A DNA stretch of 64,000 bases, taken from positions 1 to 64,000 of the forward strand of contig CALGAP010000009.1 in NCBI GenBank assembly GCA_937958995.1. The letters run 5' to 3'. The notes under the pieces are model-generated. The model worked only from the letters and a program-made list of their open reading frames with translations, searched no databases and was not told the origin of the DNA. This DNA comes from an uncultured Chitinophagaceae bacterium. GTDB lineage: Bacteria > Bacteroidota > Bacteroidia > Chitinophagales > Chitinophagaceae. Shown here in pieces: positions 44,101 to 51,321 of the stretch (positions are counted from its first letter, which is position 1; each line of letters begins with the position of its first letter). A program made the translations under genes and the position numbers.

Positions 44101-45140
44101 ATTACACGCAGTTCAAACACATAGGTGCCGGCTGTATTCAGACCGGTAACGGTGAGCTGGGGGCTGGTGGTTACGCCACCATTCGGAAGGGTGAGGTAAG
44201 CGGGTGATGAAACCACAGTCCATACATAACGCACAATTTTGCCATCGGGGTCACTGGAGCCGCTGGCATCGAGTGTAACAGTGCCAAGACCAGTAGTAAT
44301 ATTGGTATTGCTGCCGGCATTGGCAATGGGCCGCTTGTTTACCGGTTTACTTTTATCCTGTCCCAGGAACCATTCATAGATATTGGGATGTTGTGCTGCG
44401 TAATCGGTATTATATACCCTGCCCCAGATCCAGTGCTGACCTGTTGGCCAGAGGGTGAGATAGGGTTTTACTGCCGGGTTGGCGTTGTTGATAGCGGTGA
44501 TGGATCCGCTGCTGCAACCTGCGCCTACGGTGCCATCATCGTTGGCGTGCCATGCCCAGGTGGGCAGGTTGGCCTTGGCTATGTTCGAAAAATCAACATT
44601 CTCGCAGGTACCACAGCATACGCCAATGGCCGCGAGCTTCTTCGCATTGGTGAGCGAGGCAGCCGCATATTTCCAGGTGCCACCACCACCTAAACTCAAG
44701 CCCGTCAGGAATATACGGTTGGTATCGATGCTCAGATTCTTTTTGGCATAGTTGATCATTTCTTCCACGTAGAAGTTTTGCCAGGAGCCATAACTGCTGC
44801 TAAGCTGGGGTATCAGTACCAGGAATGTTTCTGTCTTGCCATTCCAGGTAAATGTCATATTATGTCCATCCTTGATATTTCTTGGAGTACCATTACCCAG
44901 CACGTTGGGCAGGTCGGTAGTACCATTGCCTCTTTCACCAATACCATGCAGGAAGATAATAATTGGGTATTTGGTATTGGTATTGTAGTTGGTAGGCTTG
45001 TATTCGTAGAAGCCGATAAAGTTGCCGTTCTGGGCCGTGAGGCTTTTCGCGACTAACTGGGCTTTGATTATATGAGAGGAGAGAAGGAGACTAAGAGAAA
45101 GGAAAAGCAGCTTCCTAATTACATAGGTAGAGTTTTTCAT
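41148..45140 (-). CDS. Secreted esterase with ten PKD-type repeats and T9SS tail
   Basis: The 1330-residue paralogue of the previous gene has a signal peptide (1-27), the same alpha/beta-hydrolase domain (to about 265; S149 in GLSLGG, D201, H236), ten PKD-type repeats (270-1243) and a type IX tail (1244-1330, LLYPNPTPTETITI). Most repeat linkers are Pro-rich (APPPN, PAPPPPNQ, PDPNAPPP), unlike the Ser/Gly linkers of the paralogue. The hydrolase halves agree at DNA level over long stretches, whereas the repeat arrays have diverged in number and sequence. Surface de-acylation of a polymer is a reasonable but unproven role. An alternative is adhesion, with the hydrolase domain as binding module, but the intact triad argues against this. 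Confidence 0.85.
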   Translation of the reverse strand: MKNSTYVIRKLLFLSLSLLLSSHIIKAQLVAKSLTAQNGNFIGFYEYKPTNYNTNTKYPIIIFLHGIGERGNGTTDLPNVLGNGTPRNIKDGHNMTFTWNGKTETFLVLIPQLSSSYGSWQNFYVEEMINYAKKNLSIDTNRIFLTGLSLGGGGTWKYAAASLTNAKKLAAIGVCCGTCENVDFSNIAKANLPTWAWHANDDGTVGAGCSSGSITAINNANPAVKPYLTLWPTGQHWIWGRVYNTDYAAQHPNIYEWFLGQDKSKPVNKRPIANAGSNTNITTGLGTVTLDASGSSDPDGKIVRYVWTVVSSPAYLTLPNGGVTTSPQLTVTGLNTAGTYVFELRVIDDRADWTTSTVTVTVSSGSAPANQRPTANAGNDITLTLPDNSTNLDGRGSKDPDGSITYYNWSYVSGPTQYTLTNSTSAVARASNLVPGTYTFRLTVTDNGGLTHSDDVKVTVYEPAPPPNQRPTANAGADITIELPTNSTRLDGSGSSDPDGDILSYSWSYVSGPTQYAFEDPNSVSTIISNLVEGTYVFKLVVTDNGGLTHEDQVQVTVKPDPNAPPPPNRPPVANAGNNIVITLPANSTTLDGTGSTDPDNNIVSYAWSYVSGPAQYTIADATAATTELTDLEEGTYNFRLVVTDSEGLTGDDTIIVVVNPAPPPTNVPPVPIAGNDTSITLPVNSIVLDGSASYDPDGTLKAYEWTKLTGPAQFNIVNKNNAITTVNNLAQGTYTFKLRVWDNLWVPRDDTVKVTVYPQPNLPPVANAGNDITITLPTNSLTLNGTGSSDPNNNITSYKWSHISGPAQYSIANANAASTAVTNLTEGTYEFRLVVTDAGGLSDADTVKVTVKPAPNQKPVANAGNDVTITLPTSSTTLYGTASSDIDGNIVSYQWSQVDGPSNATIANATGSSTAVTKLKEGTYSFRLVVTDNGGLSDDDTVRVIVKPAPPPPPNQKPTANAGPNIAITEPASSTTLTGTGSTDADGTIVSYKWSMVSGPSEAVIADPSNVTTTVSGLVKGMYYFRLEVKDNGGLTDDDTVKVTVNAAPPPPNKPPVANAGSDIIVDLPDPYIMLNGSASSDPDGTIVAYSWVKVSGPGAITIINSNTARPNVVGVQAGEYVFELTVTDDKGATGKDRVKVTVRGGSNKPPVARAGRDTGIAVPASSAVLDGRESYDPDGVIVSYIWRQISGPSKSVLANMFGSVTVVNKLETGEYEFELTVTDNLGAIGRDTMKVLVVDNLRHEETLLLYPNPTPTETITIRLVSDTLGTTRITIYDMNGRGLKTFNTVKSQSYFEQPINIAPLQKGVYWMEINIENKKRLITKFIKR
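41412..44333 (-). repeat. Coding tandem array of ten PKD-type repeats (about 290 bp units)
   Basis: Units encode domains starting N(Q/K/R)xPxANAG with DPDGxI and VSGP motifs, joined by Pro-rich linkers in the N-terminal and central part. Confidence 0.8.
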
Positions 45141-45442
45141 AAGGTTGATTTTTCGGATTTAGGATATATTGGATTACGAACAGCATGTAGCTGCCAACAC
45201 AATAACCTTACCAAGAAACGATTTGAGGTCGTAATTCTATACATCAGAGCGCGTATTTTTGATTTAAGACAAACGTTAAGCGAGGGGGAAGTTTTCGCGG
45301 GGACGGTCAAGGTGTGTTGTGCGAGCGGGGAAAACGCATCAAATACAAGACCAAATACAAAAAATCAGCTTCGGGTGAGAAAAATGTGGAAAAAACCCAC
45401 GCAAATCCTCAACATCTGAATAATTTACTTATTTATAATATG
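45141..45442. other. Gene-free stretch upstream of the 1330-residue esterase gene
   Basis: About 300 bases between two minus-strand genes. It must hold the esterase promoter, but no clear TAnnTTTG element is seen. A plus-strand frame of 115 codons overlaps the esterase start and looks random. Confidence 0.5.
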
Positions 45443-46645
45443 TTACGAGTCCTGGGTAAATGCCTTCGGAGTGTGCAAAAACTCTTTGCGGCTCACTTTC
45501 ATCTTAAATAATGCCTTCAGCATCGATAAAACGAGCACAGGGACGTGTAAAATCGCCTTAAAAGTAGACCAGGTCCAAAGGTGGCGGGGCAAAGACAGCG
45601 GGAATATGGAGAGATAAACGAACGTTAGTACGAGCCAGTACAGGTAAGGAGGGTAGAGGATAGCATATTTGGTAAAATACTCCACCAGGTACAGTACAAA
45701 TACGGCAAAAAAGCTAAACAGGAAGATGAGCCTGGGCGGCGCCATATTATAAAAGAGGCGGTTCCAGAAATCCTTTGTCTTAGGCACATAGCCCTGCTTT
45801 TTGTCGAAGAAAAGCCTGAGGTGAATAATCTGCGACTCCAGCCAGCGCGTGCGCTGCCTTTCATATACTTCCTTGCTCGACACCTTTTCATCCAGCACAT
45901 AGGCATCGTCAATAAACTCGATGCAGATGTTGGCTTTCATGATCTCAAAATCCACTTCGCGGTCGCAGGCGGGATTCCCCAATATGCCGGGCTTGTTATA
46001 GATCTCTTTTATCTTATTAAACTCAAACGACATGCCCGAGCCAATAGTGCTGCACGAAAAACCCACCGCACGCTGTCCGCGCCGGAAGATATGATTGTTG
46101 ATCTCTTCGGCCATGGCATCCAGGATGGCCACAGGCGTATTGCGGTTCTTGGCCGTACGATGCACCTGCACTGCCCGGAAACCCTTCTGGTAGGCGTCGT
46201 TCACCTTTTCCAGCACACCCGGCATCATCACGTTATCAGCATCCAGTATGATGGCTACGTCGTATTTGTTGTCAGGAATATGATTCAGCAATTTATTCAG
46301 CGAGCGTGCTTTGGAACCGATTTCAAACTGCACTTCCAGGACATTTACCGGTATGGCGCGCAATTTTTCAATAGTCTCTTGCTGCAACTGATCAGCGGCC
46401 ACGAACACGTCAAAACAATCCTTTGGATAATCGTGCTCCGCCGCCTTCCGCGCCGTATTTACAATAATATGGTCTTCTTTATAAGAAGGAATCAATACCG
46501 CGATCTTCTTCTTTTTCTCATTTACCCCATATTTCGGCGCGCGGTAAAACAAGCCCGCAACCGTAATCACAAAAAAATACAGCGTGTTTATGGCGAGGTA
46601 GACAAACAGTATGAGAAAAAAGATATGAAGTATCGTTTGAATCAT
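45443..46645 (-). CDS. Processive-type family 2 glycosyltransferase, membrane-bound
   Basis: The 400-residue protein has an N-terminal membrane helix, a GT-A catalytic domain and two or more C-terminal helices (about 300-370). Motifs are VLIPSYKED, the metal-binding DAD in IILDADNVM, a second conserved Asp in CDREVDFEI/DDAYVLDE and QRTRW, the combination of processive synthases such as BcsA-like enzymes. It would polymerise or extend a glycan while threading it through the membrane; the sugar is unknown. Last gene of the minus arm of the exopolysaccharide locus, 71 bases after the previous glycosyltransferase. Confidence 0.85.
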   Translation of the reverse strand: MIQTILHIFFLILFVYLAINTLYFFVITVAGLFYRAPKYGVNEKKKKIAVLIPSYKEDHIIVNTARKAAEHDYPKDCFDVFVAADQLQQETIEKLRAIPVNVLEVQFEIGSKARSLNKLLNHIPDNKYDVAIILDADNVMMPGVLEKVNDAYQKGFRAVQVHRTAKNRNTPVAILDAMAEEINNHIFRRGQRAVGFSCSTIGSGMSFEFNKIKEIYNKPGILGNPACDREVDFEIMKANICIEFIDDAYVLDEKVSSKEVYERQRTRWLESQIIHLRLFFDKKQGYVPKTKDFWNRLFYNMAPPRLIFLFSFFAVFVLYLVEYFTKYAILYPPYLYWLVLTFVYLSIFPLSLPRHLWTWSTFKAILHVPVLVLSMLKALFKMKVSRKEFLHTPKAFTQDS

Positions 46646-46716
46646 AATTCCTTACAACGTGATTTCAGAACACATATTTTATTCTATAACAAAACCCGGC
46701 ATCCCTCACCCGCCTC

Positions 46717-47643
46717 TCAAACCGCCGACTTACTCGACGAATAAAGATTCCAGACCGCGCCTTTCACAAAAAACCTGAGCTGTTTAAACTGTTTCTTTAC
46801 CAAATATCCCACCAGATTCTTTGGGAAAGTAAAAAACGTGAAAAATAAATAGAAAACAATCCGCTGAAACCAGGCCGCGTTGCGCCTGATATACAGGATG
46901 CGGTTGCGCGTGTGGTAGTACACTTTCATGGGATTGCTTTTTCCCACGCTCAGCGATTCTTTATGATATATGACCGCCGGCGCTGTGTACCAGATGGTAT
47001 ATCCTGCTTTCTGGATGCGTGCACTCCAGTCCCATTCTTCGTAATACAGGAAAAATTTTTCGGGAAACATGCCTACTTTTTCCACTACTTCTTTTTTCAC
47101 CATCATGGCACAACCATGCGCGCCATAAGTAGGACCGGAAACGTCGTACTGTCCTTTATCTTTTTCGTGTGTGCCAATGCTGGTGGTACGGCCGGTATAA
47201 TTATTCATCGGGTTAAAACCTGCGTATTGAATTGTATCCGGCTGGTCATAGTATTTTATTTTCGGGCAGGTGACACCGATAGACTTATCCTGGTAAAAAG
47301 GCTCGATTAGTTTTTCCAGCAGGTCGGGTGTGACTTCAGTATCGTTGTTGACGATAAAATAAAAATCGCCTTTAGCCTGTCGCATACCCCAGTTATTTCC
47401 CCCGGCAAATCCCAGGTTTTTATCGCTCAGCAGCAGCCGGGTGTTGGGATAATTGCCGCCCAGTATCTTCGGTGAAGGATCCACCTCCGAAGCCATATCA
47501 CAAACCAGTATTTCGTAATGGGGATAATTCCACGTGCGCGTAGATTCGAGAAACGCGCAGGTAACATCGGTTTGATTGTAGTTCAGGGTAATAACAGATA
47601 TGAAAGGCTGCACGGTGGGCTTGCTTTTTCTTTTAGGGTGCAA
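46717..47643 (-). CDS. Family 2 glycosyltransferase, rhamnosyltransferase-like
   Basis: The 308-residue protein has a GT-A domain: ISVITLNYNQTDVT at the nucleotide-sugar site, NLGFAGGNNWGMRQA and the metal motif VNNDTEV, then GAHGCAMMVKKEVVEKVGMFPEKFFLYYEEWDWSARIQKAGY-type acceptor region. The NLGFAGGNN and NNDTE strings are typical of WbbL-like rhamnosyltransferases. The C-terminus is basic and hydrophobic and may bind the membrane. It should add one sugar to a lipid-linked repeat unit. Confidence 0.87.
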   Translation of the reverse strand: MHPKRKSKPTVQPFISVITLNYNQTDVTCAFLESTRTWNYPHYEILVCDMASEVDPSPKILGGNYPNTRLLLSDKNLGFAGGNNWGMRQAKGDFYFIVNNDTEVTPDLLEKLIEPFYQDKSIGVTCPKIKYYDQPDTIQYAGFNPMNNYTGRTTSIGTHEKDKGQYDVSGPTYGAHGCAMMVKKEVVEKVGMFPEKFFLYYEEWDWSARIQKAGYTIWYTAPAVIYHKESLSVGKSNPMKVYYHTRNRILYIRRNAAWFQRIVFYLFFTFFTFPKNLVGYLVKKQFKQLRFFVKGAVWNLYSSSKSAV

Positions 47644-47650
47644 GATAATG

Positions 47651-47750
47651 GAGTTTCGGGTTTCGGGATGCGTGTTTCTGGTTGCTGCCGCGTTGAATAA
47701 ACGGCGCTCATATTAAAGAACCCGAAACTCCCAATCCGAAACCCGAAACC
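47651..47750. repeat. CCCGAAAC repeats and 12-bp inverted repeat between glycosyltransferase genes
   Basis: GAGTTTCGGGTT (47651-47662) and AACCCGAAACTC (47718-47729) are perfect inverse copies, followed by further CCGAAACCC units up to 47750. The hairpin would lie in the mRNA between the sugar transferase and the next glycosyltransferase. Confidence 0.6.
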
Positions 47751-47753
47751 CTT

Positions 47754-48923
47754 TTATGCGTTTGTCTTCTGGAACAAAGCCGTCGGCGTATTTGCCATGA
47801 TCCACAGGTCGTGGAGGAAATTGTATTTATCGGCGTATTCTATATCCAGTTGAATTCTTTCTTCAACAGACATTTCTTTCTTGCCTCTTTTCTTGATCTG
47901 CCACAGACCGGTGAGGCCGGCGGGCGCCATAAAGCGTTTTGCCCATTCGTCGGTAGTCAGTGTGGCTGCCTCGTACAGGGGCAGGGGCCTGTTACCAACG
48001 AGCGACATATCGCCTTTCAGCACGTTGAACAACTGAGGTAGTTCATCGAGGCTGGTCTTGCGCAGGAAGATGCCCACCCTGGTAATGCGCGGATCGTTGT
48101 CGATTTTGATGAACAGCGGTCCTTTGGTATCGGCTGCATATTGATTAAGGTGAGAGATCTCCTGGATGCGTGCGTCGGCGCCTACATGCATTGTTCTGAA
48201 CTTGAAGAAATCGAAAATGCGGTAGCCGCGGCCGGCGCGTTTACTAACATAGAAGATGGGGCCTTTCGATTCTAACCTGATGGCGGCTGCAATGATCAGG
48301 AACAGCGGGCTCAATGCCAGCAGCAGCAGCGCAGAGGTTAAAATGTCGAAGGTGCGCTTCAGGTAGTATTGTGCGTTGTGACGGTCTTGCAGCGAAGTTT
48401 CGATAAAACGCTGTGCGCTATCTGTAGCAAACTTGTGCTTAACCTTCTTTAAGAAGTTTACTTTCCTGATCAGCGAAGCCTTATTGTAATCTTTCAGGTA
48501 AATGATTTCGTCGATGAAATCATATCTGCGGAAGCGGGCCATTTCGGCGGGCTGAATGCCTGTTGCTTCCACTACAAAAGGAACTGAAGCCAACTGCCTG
48601 GTAGAAGAAAGGAAGCGGTGGAATTCGCGAAGGTTCTCAGCGCCGATACCTGCTTCTGCTATAATGATGTCGGGAGTGGTTGTATTGGCAGGGTTGCCCA
48701 GCAAACGCTTGAGCATAGATTGGGCATTATGCGTAGACTCAGCGGCATAGCCACTGTCGAATGCATTGATCAGGCTGTCGATATGCGCGCTGTTGCGGCC
48801 AATATAAAAGAACTCCAGTTTACTGGTTTCAGATATTTCGGCCGCCGGAGTGTCGGCATTGATCGTGAAATGCCTGTACGTCCTTTTCGCTGTTTTCTGC
48901 TCTTGCAAGAATGTCAGTTCCAT
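47754..48923 (-). CDS. Polyprenyl-phosphate sugar transferase fused to a degenerate receiver domain
   Basis: The C-terminal half (about 185-389) is a bacterial sugar transferase: KRTFDILTSALLLLALSPLF membrane hairpin, KRAGRGYRIFDFFKFRTMHVGA, RKTSLDELPQLFNVLKGDMSLVGNRP (quoted in parts). It should start a repeat unit by moving a sugar phosphate to undecaprenyl phosphate. The N-terminal part (about 35-155) reads like a response-regulator receiver domain, but the strand that should carry the phosphorylated Asp reads PDIIIAEAG, with Ala at that place, and the acidic pair is missing (FFYIGRN). No membrane helices precede it, unlike WbaP/WcaJ. A true receiver protein is encoded 42 bases upstream, suggesting regulation through receiver-receiver contact. 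Confidence 0.85.
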   Translation of the reverse strand: MELTFLQEQKTAKRTYRHFTINADTPAAEISETSKLEFFYIGRNSAHIDSLINAFDSGYAAESTHNAQSMLKRLLGNPANTTTPDIIIAEAGIGAENLREFHRFLSSTRQLASVPFVVEATGIQPAEMARFRRYDFIDEIIYLKDYNKASLIRKVNFLKKVKHKFATDSAQRFIETSLQDRHNAQYYLKRTFDILTSALLLLALSPLFLIIAAAIRLESKGPIFYVSKRAGRGYRIFDFFKFRTMHVGADARIQEISHLNQYAADTKGPLFIKIDNDPRITRVGIFLRKTSLDELPQLFNVLKGDMSLVGNRPLPLYEAATLTTDEWAKRFMAPAGLTGLWQIKKRGKKEMSVEERIQLDIEYADKYNFLHDLWIMANTPTALFQKTNA

Positions 48924-48965
48924 AAAGTAGGTTTTTGGAGGTGTTTAGGTTTCATACAGTACTAA

Positions 48966-49373
48966 TTAACTGTTGGCATGCGACGGATAAGCAGATGCCG
49001 TTTTGAAATTATTGATACCCCGGTTTACTGCTTCCACCAGGTCAATCGGGTTGAATGGCTTGGTGAAATAATCAGTAACACCATACTCCAGGCATTTGGC
49101 CTGGGTAACACCTTTATCTAAAGATGATAATACTATCAGCGGAATGTCCCTGTAAATGCCACTTGAAGTAAACTGTTCAACCAGTTCCCAGTCGTGCATA
49201 TCGGGAAGCTGGGCATCTACTATAATAAGATCAGGTAAATTTCTCTTCGACAGCCAATACATGGCCGAACATCCATCGGGAGCAGTTATTACCTGGTAGT
49301 CTTTGCCGAGTACAGTTTGCAATAAAAACCGCATTGCTTTACTGTCATCAATTGCGAGTATATTCTTTTTCAT
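48966..49373 (-). CDS. Stand-alone response-regulator receiver protein
   Basis: The 135-residue protein is a single receiver domain with all key residues: D9-D10, phospho-acceptor D53 in LIIVDAQLPD, S83 switch position and K105 in YFTKPF. There is no output domain. It is encoded 42 bases before the sugar transferase that carries a degenerate receiver, so it probably signals to that enzyme. No histidine kinase is in the window. Confidence 0.9.
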   Translation of the reverse strand: MKKNILAIDDSKAMRFLLQTVLGKDYQVITAPDGCSAMYWLSKRNLPDLIIVDAQLPDMHDWELVEQFTSSGIYRDIPLIVLSSLDKGVTQAKCLEYGVTDYFTKPFNPIDLVEAVNRGINNFKTASAYPSHANS

Positions 49374-49769
49374 GGGCAGAAAAATAGTTAAGCTTGAATG
49401 GTTCGCAATTTTTCAACAGGCTTGCATTTGGACAAGTGGTTTACAGAGGTATTGAGACCTAATCAAAAAATATAGATCAAACGGCCATAGTCTGATACGG
49501 GATATGGCTTTACAGGATGTTAACGTGGATTACCTGATTGCGGAATCAGTTGCAAGAGGAATTTCTAAGGATTTGTGGTAATCAGTATAAGCTATCAAAT
49601 CATATGCCTGCCGGCATTTTCGTAGGAATGTGGAATTAGGGGTGTACAAAAGCCCGGTAAAAATAGTAACAAAAATCAATAAACCAAACATTACTGTTTA
49701 TTATATTTTCTTTACTGCACGCAAAATTCCATTTATTTTTCAAAACCCAAATACCCAATGTGTGGTATT
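49374..49769. other. Gene-free stretch between receiver and glycosyltransferase genes
   Basis: About 400 AT-rich bases. A plus-strand frame of 81 codons (49630-49875) runs into the glycosyltransferase gene in antisense and is not convincing. The receiver-gene promoter should lie here; no exact consensus was found. Confidence 0.5.
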
Positions 49770-50960
49770 TTATGCATGTTTCTGGCGCCCTGCTCTTTCC
49801 CACAAAACCGTTTGTTTATTCCTGATAAACCGGTTGAAACCCATGAATACAGAGAGGTTCATAAACAAGAAATAAAAGGGTATATACAGCGCTTTGATCT
49901 TAATATCGCGGCTGGCAAAGATCCAGCCTATCATGGCAAGTAGGTAAAATACACTCTGCAGTGCCAGCGTGATCTTGTAAAACCAAAGCTCGTTTGCGCC
50001 CATTACAATCAAAATATTACTTATCAATAAGGTTATAAGGGATATGGGGCAGATGGTCCAGCGCAGTATGCGGTGCGAGATCAGTTGGAAGCTTACTACC
50101 GGGTATTTAAATACATTGAACAGTCTTTTAAGAAGTATCATGGCCTGGAAGGCGCCCGCACAAATCCGCACTTTCCGTTTCATTTCCTCCTTTATACTCG
50201 CTGATGGCGCTTCGGCAGCCCAGGCATTGGGCTCATATCTTACCACATAACCTTTTTCGCAGAGCTTCAAGGATTGTACGAAGTCTTCTATTATGGTACC
50301 CTCGGGCACTTCATCGAGCAGGTCTTTGCGTACAGAAAACAATTCTCCTGCAGCGCCCATGGTGCTGTACAATTCAGAATCCAGTTTTTTGAGAATGGAT
50401 TCGTATTTCCAGTAAAGTCCTTCGCCGGCAGCAGCGCCTACGCCTTTACCATGCGTGAGTATTTTCTTTTCACCGGCCACACCCCCCACTTTGGGGTCGG
50501 CATAGTGCTTGACTATTTCACGGAGGCATTCTTTGTTGAGCAGGGTATTGGCGTCGCAGAATACAACCAGGGGCGATTCCACATATTGCATGGCCCGGTT
50601 TACCGCGGCAATTTTTCCTTTGCGTTCGGGCTGGTGAAGCAACCTGATGAATTCGTATTCGCGTACAATATCTGGTGTGCGGTCGCTCGATCCGTCGGTC
50701 ACGAAAATTACTTCCAGCTTTTCGGCCGGATAATCGAGTTCGCGGGTATTGAGAATCTTATCCCTGATATAGTCTTCTTCGTTATAGGCCGCCACCACCA
50801 GGGCCACCCTGGGCAGTTCCCCGGTGGGTAATGGCGGTATGATTCGTTTCCTGAACAGCCTTTTGATCCGCACCAGCACCCAGAGCAACATACCATACCC
50901 TATATAGCTGTAGAACACAATCGCAAGGCTTATCCAGAAAACAATAATAAAGACAGTCAT
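49770..50960 (-). CDS. Membrane-bound family 2 glycosyltransferase
   Basis: The 396-residue protein has an N-terminal membrane helix (VFIIVFWISLAIVFYSYIGYGMLLWVLV in part), a GT-A domain (VALVVAAYNEEDYI, VTDGSSDRTPDI, FCDANTLL) and a C-terminal cluster of membrane helices (about 300-375). The later ED-V and RKVRIC motifs suit a processive or polyisoprenyl-linked transferase. It is the first gene of the minus arm of the exopolysaccharide locus. The start of the divergent plus arm is 361 bases away. Confidence 0.85.
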   Translation of the reverse strand: MTVFIIVFWISLAIVFYSYIGYGMLLWVLVRIKRLFRKRIIPPLPTGELPRVALVVAAYNEEDYIRDKILNTRELDYPAEKLEVIFVTDGSSDRTPDIVREYEFIRLLHQPERKGKIAAVNRAMQYVESPLVVFCDANTLLNKECLREIVKHYADPKVGGVAGEKKILTHGKGVGAAAGEGLYWKYESILKKLDSELYSTMGAAGELFSVRKDLLDEVPEGTIIEDFVQSLKLCEKGYVVRYEPNAWAAEAPSASIKEEMKRKVRICAGAFQAMILLKRLFNVFKYPVVSFQLISHRILRWTICPISLITLLISNILIVMGANELWFYKITLALQSVFYLLAMIGWIFASRDIKIKALYIPFYFLFMNLSVFMGFNRFIRNKQTVLWERAGRQKHA

Positions 50961-51321
50961 AGTTTAATAAAAATCAAATCCAGGATATGAATCGTACGGT
51001 ATGTATTAATTATTGTAATGAAACGCAAAGAAAGCTTAATCAATTGATTTTCCCACTAAGTAGCATTGCCGGATAAATAGAGAGTAAATAATTTCACTTT
51101 TTGGAAATTTGTATTATTTTTGAGCCACTTCAGATTTTTCCCTCCAAGTATCCGTCCGAAATACCCTTTGTGATTGCCTCTATATTCCTTTCGAAAGCCA
51201 CCTGTGTAACGCCTCCAATATACCTCCCTAAAATTGTTTAAAGCCCAGGTTAATATCCTCATTTAAAACCATTTTGGCTTTATTAACGGTTTTGCAATTA
51301 ACGTCTTAATCATAGCGAATT
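50961..51321. other. Divergent intergenic region of the exopolysaccharide locus
   Basis: About 360 bases between the divergent arms. TTTG occurs at 51273-51276 and 51291-51294, but no full promoter could be fixed. A minus-strand frame of 68 codons (51056-51262) is basic and looks random. Confidence 0.5.

Noticed and set aside
36961..45140. CRISPR or satellite-like array in the regularly spaced repeats
   Set aside because: The roughly 290-bp periodicity is in frame and encodes PKD-type protein domains.
45072..45419. Plus-strand frame of 115 codons at the start of the 1330-residue esterase gene
   Set aside because: Overlaps the real gene in antisense and has basic, random-looking composition.
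49630..49875. Plus-strand frame of 81 codons
   Set aside because: Its second half is antisense to a glycosyltransferase gene; no coding character.
51056..51262. Minus-strand frame of 68 codons in the divergent exopolysaccharide gap
   Set aside because: No leader, no domain, odd basic and aromatic composition; too weak to call.
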